Source: Dokdonella fugitiva
GTDB taxonomy: Bacteria; Pseudomonadota; Gammaproteobacteria; Xanthomonadales; Rhodanobacteraceae
Assembly (NCBI RefSeq): GCF_004342425.1
Contig: NZ_SLWQ01000002.1
Location: forward strand, 248,001 to 312,000
DNA: 64,000 bases
Direction of reading: 5' to 3'
Part shown: positions 29,981 to 36,860 of the stretch, piece after piece
Layout: every line of letters begins with the position of its first letter
Numbering within the stretch: the first letter of the stretch is position 1
Program-made: the position numbers and the translations under genes
The notes under the pieces: generated by a model
Told to the model about the DNA's origin: nothing
Databases searched by the model: none
What the model saw: the letters and a program-made list of their open reading frames with translations, nothing else

Positions 29981-30056
29981 GCTCCCTTCGTCTAGTGGCC
30001 CAGGACACCGCCCTCTCAAGGCGGGAACACGAGTTCGAACCTCGTAGGGAGCGCCA
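29981..30056 (+). tRNA. tRNA-Glu (anticodon CUC)
   Basis: A 76-base cloverleaf with encoded CCA. The acceptor stem is GCTCCCT / AGGGAGC. The anticodon stem CCGCC / GGCGG encloses loop CTCTCAA, so the anticodon is CUC, reading GAG. The T arm is CGAGTTCGAACCTCG. Most of the body resembles bacterial tRNA-Glu(UUC), from which CUC isoacceptors derive. In this GC-rich genome GAG is expected to be heavily used, so a dedicated CUC tRNA makes sense. No terminator with a T run was seen immediately downstream. Confidence 0.96.
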
Positions 30057-30434
30057 GGGATTTGCCTTGCGATCCTGCTTGATCGCGGCCTGATGAACCC
30101 CCTCGGAGCCGCACTTCAGCAGAGCGGCCAAACCTTGGCCGCACTTTCCGCGATCAGCCACTTCCCTGGAATGCTTCCCCCGGGGCCGGCGTCGCGATGC
30201 CGGGGCGGCTTCAGCCGCCATGCTCCCCCTCATACGAAACGCTGGCGTGCCCTGCCGGAGCCCAACCTCTGGGCGACCGCGGCGTCGCGGCACGCCGAGG
30301 CGCGACGTCGCGCACAGGGTGCGCTCCTGCAGGTGATGTGCGTCGCGCTTGCGTGGGGCTTCAGCCGCGACGAGGCATGACCGCCGCGGCGCGCTCACTT
30401 ACAATGCGCGCCTCGCCACCGCATTCGAGCATCC
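30057..30434. other. Gene-free region between tRNA-Glu and fdxA with REP-like palindromes
   Basis: About 380 bases without a supported gene. Two related palindromes are visible: GGCGGCT-TC-AGCCGCC (30204-30219) and GGGGCT-TC-AGCCGCGACG (30355-30372). They share the GGCTTCAGCCGC core that is typical of dispersed intergenic repeats in Lysobacterales and pseudomonads. Other short hairpins occur (for instance GCGGCCAAACCTTGGCCGC at about 30122-30140). The fdxA promoter is at the right-hand end. Confidence 0.6.
30377..30405 (+). promoter_or_regulatory. Promoter of fdxA
   Basis: ATGACC (30377-30382), a 17-base spacer and TACAAT (30400-30405), 29 bases before the fdxA ATG. The -35 box matches four of six consensus positions. 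Confidence 0.6.
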
Positions 30435-30758
30435 ATGCCCTTCGTCGTCATCGAGAACTGCATCAAGTGCAAGTACACCGACTGTGTCGAGGTCTGTCCG
30501 GTCGACTGCTTCCACGAAGGGCCGAACTTCCTCGTGATCGATCCCGAGGAGTGCATCGACTGCACGCTGTGCGAGCCGGAATGCCCGGCCAAGGCGATCT
30601 ATCCCGAGGATGACGTGCCGGCGGGCCAGGAAGGCTTCATCGCGCTCAATGCCGAGCTCGCCAAGGTGTGGCCGGTGTTGACCGAACGGAAGGACGCGCC
30701 GCCGGACGCCAAGGAATGGGACGGCAAACCCGGCAAGCTGCCCTTGCTGGAACGCTGA
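30435..30758 (+). CDS. fdxA: Seven-iron ferredoxin FdxA
   Basis: Small cytosolic electron carrier with one [3Fe-4S] and one [4Fe-4S] cluster. The 107 residues match the Azotobacter vinelandii ferredoxin I / Pseudomonas FdxA class. The N-terminal ligand cluster is [18 protein letters not shown], in which the spacing favours a 3Fe cluster; the second is [12 protein letters not shown]. The C-terminal extension [14 protein letters not shown] is usual for the family. It is a single-gene unit; a palindrome follows the stop. Confidence 0.95.
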   Translation: MPFVVIENCIKCKYTDCVEVCPVDCFHEGPNFLVIDPEECIDCTLCEPECPAKAIYPEDDVPAGQEGFIALNAELAKVWPVLTERKDAPPDAKEWDGKPGKLPLLER

Positions 30759-30776
30759 TCCGGCGCCTTGGTCGTT

Positions 30777-30800
30777 CCTGCCGGGCGCGTGCCCGGCAGG
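30777..30800. terminator. Palindromic hairpin between fdxA and bamC
   Basis: CCTGCCGGGC / GCCCGGCAGG form a perfect 10-bp stem with a GCGT loop between two convergent genes. No T run follows in either direction, so it may act in RNA 3'-end stability rather than intrinsic termination. Confidence 0.5.
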
Positions 30801-30818
30801 CCGACAAGCCGAAGCAGA

Positions 30819-31475
30819 TCAGGACAGGCGGTCGCGCAGCGCCTGCAGCAATGCGCGCGCGGCGTCACGCGATGCATCGTCGTCCGCGCCTTCGACGCTG
30901 ACGCGGCTGCCCGCGCCCTCCGCGGCGACCCGCACGGTCAGCTGCACGCGCGCCGTGGTCTTGTTGCCGGCGCGGCCGAGGGTGATCGCCCGCTTGAACC
31001 AGCCCGGCTTGCTCGTCGTCGTGCCGGTCGTCTCGACCGTGTATGTGTAGCCCGCGTCGTCGCGATTGACGATCGTCGCGGCGCCGGAACGCTCGAGCGC
31101 GAGGCCGACGCGCGACCAGGTGCTCGCGACCGCATCGGCCACCGTCAGGCCATTGCCGCTCAGCAAAGCACCCGGCGTCGCCGCGACGACAGGCGGCGGC
31201 GCTGCCGTGCCCGTATCGGCGCCCGGCGCGTTCGCGTCGACCGGCGCCGCGCCGGGCGTCGGCGTGGCGGCAGCGCGCGCGCTCACCGCCGGCACCGTCA
31301 GCGCACCGGCACTGTTGGGTGTGTCGAGGTCGGGCGGCACTTCCAGCGGTCGCGACTCGACCGCGGTCTTGTATTCGTCGTTCTTGCGCTCGAAATGGCG
31401 ATGCATGAAGCCGCAGCCGCCGAGCAGCGACGCCGACACCAGCGCCGCCAGCAACGCAGAGATGTTCCGTCTCAC
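30819..31475 (-). CDS. bamC: Outer-membrane assembly lipoprotein BamC-like
   Basis: Predicted lipoprotein of 218 residues: signal peptide with lipobox LLGGC (Cys near residue 21), processed by LspA. The unstructured N-terminal stretch YKTAVESRPLEVPPDLDTP is the BamC region that binds BamD, followed by an alanine/proline linker and one helix-grip domain (WSRVGLALERSG...). E. coli BamC (about 344 residues) has two such domains, so this is a shorter form. It follows dapA on the same strand, as in E. coli. Confidence 0.85.
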   Translation of the reverse strand: MRRNISALLAALVSASLLGGCGFMHRHFERKNDEYKTAVESRPLEVPPDLDTPNSAGALTVPAVSARAAATPTPGAAPVDANAPGADTGTAAPPPVVAATPGALLSGNGLTVADAVASTWSRVGLALERSGAATIVNRDDAGYTYTVETTGTTTSKPGWFKRAITLGRAGNKTTARVQLTVRVAAEGAGSRVSVEGADDDASRDAARALLQALRDRLS

Positions 31476-31516
31476 AGATACCGTCCCGTCGTCAGTGATC
31501 TGCCTAGTCTACCCGA

Positions 31517-32419
31517 CTACCCGACGGCGGGCGCCGCCTCGACCAGACCCAGTTCAGCCAGCACGCGGTCCGCGGCCGCGCGCAACGGCGGCGAGAGCTC
31601 GGTCAGGGGCAGCCGTGGCGTCGCCGAACCGAGGCCGAGCCGCGACAGGCACCACTTCAGCGGGATCGGGTTCGGCTCCAGCGCGAGCGCGTCGTAGAGC
31701 GGTCGCAGGCGACGATCGAGCTCGTTCGCCTGCGCCTCGTCGCGCCGCGCGCAGGCCTCGCACATCGCCGCGAACAAGGCGGGCGCGACATTGGCGGCGA
31801 CCGAAATCACGCCGTCCGCGCCGGCGAGCTGTGCACGCGCGCAGGTCGGATCGTCGCCCGAGAGGATGCTGAACGATGGCGTCCGCAGCGCGAGCAGGTC
31901 GCGCATGCGCGCCTCCTCGCCGACGGCTTCCTTGATACCGGCGATGTTGCCGTGCCCGGCCAGGCGCGCGACCGTGTCGGGATGCAGGTCGCAGGCGGTC
32001 CGGCCCGGCACGTTGTAGAGCACGACCGGCACGCGGGCGTGATCGGCGACCTCGCTGAAATGGCGCAGCATTCCTTCCTGCGTCGGCCGCACGTAGGCCG
32101 GCGCGACGACGAGTGCGTAGTCGGCGCCCGCGTCCACCGCGCGCTGCGTCTGCACGATGGTCCTGCGCGTCGACGGCAGGCCGCTGCCCGCGAGCACCGG
32201 CACGCGCCCGGCGACGCGCGCGACCGCGAACGCGATCAGCGCCGGGTATTCGTCGTCGTCCAGCGCGGCCGCTTCACCGGTCGAGCCGGCGACGACGAGC
32301 GCGCGCGTTCCATCGGCGAGCTGCTGGTCGATGAGACGGCCGTAGGCGTCGAGGTCGAGGGCGCCGTCGCGCGCGCGGAACGGCGTCGCGAGTGCGCAGA
32401 TGCTGCCTGAAAGAGCCAC
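31517..32419 (-). CDS. dapA: 4-hydroxy-tetrahydrodipicolinate synthase
   Basis: Condenses aspartate semialdehyde and pyruvate in lysine/diaminopimelate synthesis. The 300 residues match the TIM-barrel family. Signatures: LVVAGSTGEAAALDDDEY (usual GTTGE is GSTGE), YNVPGRTACDL with the catalytic tyrosine, GIKEAVGE with the Schiff-base lysine, and ILSGDDPT. No ATG is near the homology start; GTG (32417-32419) begins VALSGSICALATPF, with a purine-rich AGG 8 bases upstream. It is divergent from gcvR and adjacent to bamC, the E. coli arrangement. Confidence 0.94.
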   Translation of the reverse strand: MALSGSICALATPFRARDGALDLDAYGRLIDQQLADGTRALVVAGSTGEAAALDDDEYPALIAFAVARVAGRVPVLAGSGLPSTRRTIVQTQRAVDAGADYALVVAPAYVRPTQEGMLRHFSEVADHARVPVVLYNVPGRTACDLHPDTVARLAGHGNIAGIKEAVGEEARMRDLLALRTPSFSILSGDDPTCARAQLAGADGVISVAANVAPALFAAMCEACARRDEAQANELDRRLRPLYDALALEPNPIPLKWCLSRLGLGSATPRLPLTELSPPLRAAADRVLAELGLVEAAPAVG

Positions 32420-32611
32420 GCCGGAACCTGCCCTGCGGATCGGGAGCCGTCGATGGTACGAGGGAAGCTTCGCGCAAGTCCATGCGCTGGCGCGGGCGAT
32501 TCGGGGCAATGCCGGGGCGCGTGCGGCGCCTTGCCGGGTCCGCTTGCGACCCCGGGGGTGCGCAAGTATTCTGCGATCGAGCGCATCGCCGGCCGGTGCG
32601 GCGGGCAGGAC

Positions 32612-33202
32612 ATGGGAACCGTGAAGCAGGCAGGAAGGCAGGCCCCGGGCGACGCCACGCGACCCGCTTCGAACGAGAACTACCTCCTCATCAGCGCCTT
32701 CGGCACTCCCGCGCATTCGCCGCTCGTCGCCCTCAGCAAGCGCATTTCCGAATGCGGCTGCAACCTCGCCGAAGCGCGCGTGTCCACGCTCGGCAACGAA
32801 CTCAGTGTGCTCGCCCTGGCCCAGGGCGCGTGGGATGCGATCGCCAAGCTCGAGAACGCGCTGGCGCGACTGGATCGCGACGGCGAGCTGCGACTCACGC
32901 ATTTCCGCACGAGCGCACGGCAACCGCAGGCGAACCTGCTGCCGTACGTGGTCGAGGTCGTCGCCGCCGACAAGACCGGCGTGCTGTTCCAGCTCGCCGA
33001 ATTCTTCGAGCGCCAGAACATCACGATCGAGCAGTTGCATTCGACGCGTTACCGCGCGATGCAGACAGGGGCGGACATGTTCTCGGCGCAGATCACCATC
33101 GGCATCCCGAACACGATGCACATCGCCGCGCTGCGCGACGACTTCCTCGAGTTCTGCGACGGCCTCAACCTCGATGCCATCATGGACCCGATGAAGTTCT
33201 GA
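32612..33202 (+). CDS. gcvR: Glycine cleavage system regulator GcvR-like (two ACT domains)
   Basis: A 196-residue cytosolic protein with two ACT-type domains: NYLLISAFGTPAHSPLVALS (about 26-100) and NLLPYVVEVVAADKTGVLFQLAEFF (about 110-190, core VEVVAADKTGVLFQLAEFF). In E. coli GcvR senses glycine and blocks GcvA. Whether a GcvA partner exists here is not visible. The ATG at 32612 (MGTVKQAGRQ) precedes the homology; an in-frame upstream opening is not convincing. It is 2 bases from bcp and divergent from dapA, so the dapA // gcvR-bcp order of enterobacteria is kept. Confidence 0.88.
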   Translation: MGTVKQAGRQAPGDATRPASNENYLLISAFGTPAHSPLVALSKRISECGCNLAEARVSTLGNELSVLALAQGAWDAIAKLENALARLDRDGELRLTHFRTSARQPQANLLPYVVEVVAADKTGVLFQLAEFFERQNITIEQLHSTRYRAMQTGADMFSAQITIGIPNTMHIAALRDDFLEFCDGLNLDAIMDPMKF

Positions 33203-33204
33203 CC

Positions 33205-33666
33205 ATGCCCGACATCGGCAAGAAGGTTCCCAGTCTCAAGGGCGTCCTGCACGACGGCAGCACGCTCGCCCTCGCGGACTTCCGCGGCCAGGCCGTGGTG
33301 GTATACTTCTACCCGAAGGACAACACGCCCGGCTGCACCAACGAGGCGCACGGCTTCCGCGACCTCTACAAGCAGTTCCGCAAGGCCGGCTGCGAGATCG
33401 TCGGCGTCTCGCGCGATTCGTCCGCCTCGCACGCGAAGTTCCGCGACAAGCACGCGCTGCCGTTCCCGCTCGTCGCCGACACCGACGAAACGTGGTGCAA
33501 CGCGTTCGGCGTGCTCGGCGAAAAGACGCTGTACGGGCGCAAGTTCGTCGGCGTCATCCGCAGCACCTTCCTCGTCGACGCGGAAGGTACCCTCGTCGAG
33601 GAATGGCGCAACGTGCGCGTGCCCGGACACGCCGCCGCCGTGCTGGAGCGCGCCACCCGGCTGTGA
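33205..33666 (+). CDS. bcp: Thiol peroxidase Bcp/PrxQ
   Basis: Thioredoxin-fold peroxiredoxin reducing hydroperoxides. The 153 residues match the family (about 155). The peroxidatic site is KDNTPGCTNEA near residue 45, with YFYPKDNTPGCT and GVSRDS conserved. The nearby resolving cysteine five residues downstream (PGCTxxAC in E. coli Bcp) is His here (NEAHGF). Other cysteines occur in GCEIVG and ETWCNAFG, so resolution may be different or intermolecular. The start is 2 bases after the gcvR stop. Confidence 0.93.
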   Translation: MPDIGKKVPSLKGVLHDGSTLALADFRGQAVVVYFYPKDNTPGCTNEAHGFRDLYKQFRKAGCEIVGVSRDSSASHAKFRDKHALPFPLVADTDETWCNAFGVLGEKTLYGRKFVGVIRSTFLVDAEGTLVEEWRNVRVPGHAAAVLERATRL

Positions 33667-33857
33667 CCGACATCCCGCTCCGCCGCATCCCGAACGGGAA
33701 CCTCGACCGACCGCCCTGCCGGCGGACGTTCGAGACGGCGAGCCGCTCCCTGCACCGGCGCCCGCGGCGACGCCTGCCGTTCCCGATGTTGCCGCACGAC
33801 CCGCCCGCGCACCGGCGCGTGCGCGGCCCTTCCTTCCCGCACGAGGCTCCCGCATGA
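33663..33857 (+). CDS. Possible small Arg/Pro-rich ORF linking bcp and phoH
   Basis: A 64-codon frame begins with GTG overlapping the bcp stop (GTGA, 33663-33666) and ends with a TGA overlapping the phoH start (ATGA, 33854-33857). It exactly fills the 187-base gap between the two genes. The product would be rich in arginine and proline (IPLRRIPNGNLDRPPCRR...) and resembles no family I know. In GC-rich DNA such frames often occur by chance, and the composition argues against a folded protein. It might be a leader that couples phoH translation to bcp, or nothing. Confidence 0.2.
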   Translation: MTDIPLRRIPNGNLDRPPCRRTFETASRSLHRRPRRRLPFPMLPHDPPAHRRVRGPSFPHEAPA

Positions 33858-35254
33858 CTCGAGGCAAGCGCATCTACGTACTCGACACCAACGTGCTCAT
33901 GCATGACCCCACGGCGCTGTTCCGCTTCGAGGAGCACGACGTGTTCATCCCGATGACGGTGCTCGAGGAACTGGATGCCGCGAAGAAAGGCACCTCGGAG
34001 ACATCGCGCAACGCACGCCAGGTCAGCCGCTTCCTCAACGAACTCATGGTCGCGGGCAACGGCCACCCGATCGAGGACGGCGTCGAGCTGCGCCTGCCGC
34101 AGGGCCTGCAGCTCGATCGCAAGCCGAAGGCGGGGCGCCTGTATTTCCAGACCAATGCGCATGTCGCCGTCGACAAGCGCTCGACGCGCACGATGCCGGA
34201 CAACCTCATCCTCGCGGCGGTCGTCGGCCTGCGCGAGGCGCGCCCGCGCGAGCCCGTCGTGCTGGTGTCCAAGGACATCAACCTGCGCATCAAGGCGAAG
34301 ATCTACGGCATCACCGCCGAGGACTACGAGAACGACCGCGCGCTCGACGACTTCAGCCTGCTCTACAACGGCCTCGCCGAACTCCCCGGGAACTTCTGGG
34401 ACCGCCATGGCGAGCTGCGCTCGTGGTCGGAACGCGGCCGCACGTTCTACGAGGTGAGGCGGCGCAAGGACGAGGACTGGCATCCGAACCAGAACCTCTA
34501 CCTCCCGGGCGAGGACGAGGTCGAGTTGCGCGTGCTGCGCCTGGAAGGCCACAAGGCGGTACTGCAGATCGTCGACGACTACCGCATCGGTGCCTCGCAT
34601 TCGGTGTGGGGCATCCAGGCGCGCAATCGCGAGCAGAACTTCGCCCTCAATGCGCTGATGGACCCGGAAATCGACTTCGTCACCCTGCTCGGCACCGCCG
34701 GCACCGGCAAGACGCTGCTCGCACTGGCCGCCGGACTCGCCCAGGTCATGGACCAGCAGCGCTACCGCGAGATCATCATGACGCGCGCGACCGTCTCGGT
34801 CGGCGAAGACATCGGCTTCCTGCCGGGTACCGAAGAGGAGAAGATGACGCCGTGGATGGGCGCGCTCACCGACAACCTCGAGGTGCTGACCAATCCGCAG
34901 GAAGGCGGCGCCTGGGGTCGCGCGGCGACCAACGACCTGCTCGCCTCGCGCATCAAGATCCGTTCGATGAACTTCATGCGCGGGCGCACCTTCCTCAACC
35001 GCTACGTGATCATCGACGAGGCGCAGAACCTCACGCCGAAGCAGATGAAGACGCTGGTCACGCGCGCGGGCCCGGGCAGCAAGATCATCTGCCTCGGCAA
35101 CGTCGAGCAGATCGATACGCCCTACCTTACCGAGACGACGTCGGGCCTCACCTACGCCGTCGACCGGTTCAAGGACTGGGAGCACAGCGCGCACATCACG
35201 CTGCGTCGCGGCGAGCGCTCGCGCCTGGCCGACTACGCGTCCGAGGTGCTCTGA
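33854..35254 (+). CDS. PIN-domain / PhoH-family ATPase (PhoH2-type)
   Basis: A 466-residue fusion of a PIN nuclease domain (about 5-140) and a PhoH P-loop ATPase (about 225-460). PIN acidic residues are visible: YVLDTNVLMHDP, TVLEELDAAKKG and VVLVSKDINLRIKA. The ATPase has Walker A GTAGTGKTLLAL and Walker B RYVIIDEAQNLTP. Such PhoH2 proteins are described as RNA helicase/ribonucleases in mycobacteria. GAGG lies 7 bases upstream of the ATG. It follows bcp after a gap that may hold a small coupled frame. Despite the name, no Pho box is seen here. Confidence 0.92.
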   Translation: MTRGKRIYVLDTNVLMHDPTALFRFEEHDVFIPMTVLEELDAAKKGTSETSRNARQVSRFLNELMVAGNGHPIEDGVELRLPQGLQLDRKPKAGRLYFQTNAHVAVDKRSTRTMPDNLILAAVVGLREARPREPVVLVSKDINLRIKAKIYGITAEDYENDRALDDFSLLYNGLAELPGNFWDRHGELRSWSERGRTFYEVRRRKDEDWHPNQNLYLPGEDEVELRVLRLEGHKAVLQIVDDYRIGASHSVWGIQARNREQNFALNALMDPEIDFVTLLGTAGTGKTLLALAAGLAQVMDQQRYREIIMTRATVSVGEDIGFLPGTEEEKMTPWMGALTDNLEVLTNPQEGGAWGRAATNDLLASRIKIRSMNFMRGRTFLNRYVIIDEAQNLTPKQMKTLVTRAGPGSKIICLGNVEQIDTPYLTETTSGLTYAVDRFKDWEHSAHITLRRGERSRLADYASEVL

Positions 35255-35466
35255 GCGTCGCGCGGTCCGGTCTGCGCCGGTCCGGACGGCTGTGCGGGCA
35301 CCGTGACGGAGTAATCACTGCCGTCGGGCAAAGGCAGCGAGAAGCTGCCGTCGTGGTCGAACGGCGGGGCGATGCCGTTGATCCGAAGCACCAGGCCCAT
35401 GCCGACCACGCCGCTGACGGTCTCGAAAGCACGACGCCCGCGAATGCGGGCGTCGGCAAAGGCGAT
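35233..35466 (-). pseudogene. Remnant of a secreted-protein repeat module (QPSGPxQT type)
   Basis: On the minus strand a 77-codon open stretch ends at TAG (35233-35235), inside the 3' end of phoH. It encodes VSGVVGMGLVLRINGIAP, then FDHDGSFSLPLPDGSDY and SVTVPAQPSGPAQT. This matches the well-known module in secreted bacterial repeat proteins (GLxLqnNGgd...GsFtF...Y.VTVxtQPsgPsQtC). Such modules come in long arrays; here there is one, without signal peptide, final Cys or clear start (an ATG lies at 35398-35400, giving 55 residues). It is best read as a decayed fragment; a real 55-residue gene is possible. Confidence 0.5.
35432..35455 (-). terminator. Hairpin downstream of the outer-membrane-like gene
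   Basis: CGACGCCCGC / GCGGGCGTCG form a perfect 10-bp stem with a 4-base loop, 26 bases beyond the stop of the 35481-36668 gene. On the minus strand TGCTTTC follows, a weak U tract. It could also serve phoH from the other side. Confidence 0.5.
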
Positions 35467-35480
35467 GGAACCCGATGTGC

Positions 35481-36668
35481 TCAGAAGCGCGTCGACCAGA
35501 GCGCCTCGAACTCGAATCGGCCTGCCGTCGCGTTCTCGCGCGAAACGTAGGTCGGCATCAGCAGGAAGTACGGCGAGGTCGCGTAGCTCGCCGAGAAGCT
35601 CACGCTCGTCGCCTCGCCGAACGGCCGTGCCCAGGCGAGCGAATACATGCCCTTCGCGGTCGCGGACGAGAGCGCATCCTCGAGCAGGCGGGAGGTCGGC
35701 ACCGGCTGCTGGCGCGTGGTGTAGCGCATCTGCAGGCTGCCGACGTGCGGGTCACGCAGGGTCCATCCGAGGCTGTAGACGTCGAGGTCGCGCCAGGCGA
35801 ACACGGGGCTCGAACTGTCGCCGAGCAGGGCGAGGAAGCGCGTGGGCAGGTTCGAACTCGTGAACGGACGGATCCTGCTGTACTGCACGCGCTGCATGCC
35901 CGCGTCGATGGACAGCTCCGGCGTGAGCGAATAACTCAGCGTCGCGAGCGCGCTCGCGGGGATGTCGAAGTCGGCCGCGTCGGCGAACACGCCGCGATAG
36001 TTCGAGAACGCATCCATGCCGACGCGCGACTGGTAGCCGAAGGTCCAATGCAGGCGCTCGCCGAGGTCGTTGCCGACGTCGAGGCGCGCACCCGCGCCGT
36101 AGGAGCTGTCGCGCTGCCAGGCCGGCAGCGGATACCAGCCATCGACGGTGGTGCCGAGGCCGAAGCTCGCGAAGCGCTGGTAGGCGAGCACGCCGGTGAG
36201 GCGCAGGCTGCCGGTTTCGCCCCACGTCGTCGCCAGCGAAGGCGCGACGACGGTCCGCTGCAGGCCGGGGGAAGGCACGGCGAGGTTCTGCGGTTGCACG
36301 GGCGGCATCACCGCGGGCGTGTCGGAAACGGTGCCGGTCGCGACCGAAATGGACAGCCGCGCCGGCGCTTTCGCGCGCGCCTCGAACAGCGGCGCGCGCG
36401 CGATCTCGCCGGAATAGTTGTCGAGCACGTCCGGCGCGACGAGCGCCTGCGGCTGCAAGGCCCACGAGAATTGCGGCGTGATGCTGGCGAGCGCGTAGTC
36501 GTGCCAGCGCGCAAGCGCGGAGCTGCTCGCCGACGGCGGTGCGAACGCATCCGCGGCCGAGCGCCCCTCGAGCGGGGCGGCCTGCGCCATCATCGAAAAA
36601 AACGGGAGCGCCAGCCCTGTGCCGAGCGCTCCCATCCATCTCCCTGCGGTAGCTGTTGCCCGCTGCAT
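35481..36668 (-). CDS. Predicted outer-membrane beta-barrel protein, unknown function
   Basis: A 395-residue protein with an N-terminal signal (residues 1-30, ends SMMAQAAP). The rest alternates polar and hydrophobic residues, with many Tyr, Trp and Phe girdle positions (WHYTFGYQSR-like stretches such as LHWTFGYQSRVGMDAF). It ends in Phe (FEFEALWSTRF), the usual BamA recognition signal of outer-membrane barrels. No family is recognised. The ATG at 36666-36668 begins the signal peptide; an in-frame TTG at 36743 coincides with the promoter -35 box and is rejected. It has a promoter with a perfect TTGACA. It is divergent from thiD. Confidence 0.75.
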   Translation of the reverse strand: MQRATATAGRWMGALGTGLALPFFSMMAQAAPLEGRSAADAFAPPSASSSALARWHDYALASITPQFSWALQPQALVAPDVLDNYSGEIARAPLFEARAKAPARLSISVATGTVSDTPAVMPPVQPQNLAVPSPGLQRTVVAPSLATTWGETGSLRLTGVLAYQRFASFGLGTTVDGWYPLPAWQRDSSYGAGARLDVGNDLGERLHWTFGYQSRVGMDAFSNYRGVFADAADFDIPASALATLSYSLTPELSIDAGMQRVQYSRIRPFTSSNLPTRFLALLGDSSSPVFAWRDLDVYSLGWTLRDPHVGSLQMRYTTRQQPVPTSRLLEDALSSATAKGMYSLAWARPFGEATSVSFSASYATSPYFLLMPTYVSRENATAGRFEFEALWSTRF

Positions 36669-36714
36669 CGCCCTGCTGCGATCGTGAGAAAGGTTGTGGT
36701 GTAATCCCCGCGCT

Positions 36715-36743
36715 ATCGTTTGCGAAAACGCAACAGTTGTCAA
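36715..36743 (-). promoter_or_regulatory. Promoter of the outer-membrane-like gene
   Basis: On the minus strand TTGACA (36738-36743), a 17-base spacer and AACGAT (36715-36720). The -35 box is perfect and the -10 box is poor (three of six), which often indicates an activator-dependent or weak promoter. Confidence 0.5.
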
Positions 36744-36747
36744 GCGA

Positions 36748-36793
36748 AAAACGCCGCAGGTTACGCCCTAACCCGTTAGGAAACCGGCGTTTT
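36748..36793. other. Nested inverted repeat upstream of thiD
   Basis: An outer stem AAAACGCCG (36748-36756) / CGGCGTTTT (36785-36793) encloses a second perfect palindrome CCTAAC-CC-GTTAGG (36767-36780). It lies between the divergent thiD and outer-membrane genes, just upstream of the perfect -35 box. In the plus sense it ends in TTTT, so it could act as a terminator of stray transcripts, an operator, or a structured RNA. It does not match the TPP riboswitch expected for a thiamine gene. Confidence 0.6.
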
Positions 36794-36860
36794 CGCCACC
36801 TCATTGTGACGCAGTCGAGTCTTCGGGCAGCGTCGCGAAAACACAACAACGAGCAAGGAC

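Noticed and set aside
30197..30434. Open frames in the gap between tRNA-Glu and fdxA
   Set aside because: They run through REP-like palindromes and into fdxA in another frame, with no ribosome-binding site or homology.
35196..35459. An 87-codon minus-strand frame over the phoH end
   Set aside because: The protein-like sequence (QPSGPAQT module) is in a different frame of the same strand; this one is its shadow.
36669..36860. TPP riboswitch upstream of thiD
   Set aside because: No CUGAGA or ACCUGAUC-type conserved segments were found; only nested palindromes.
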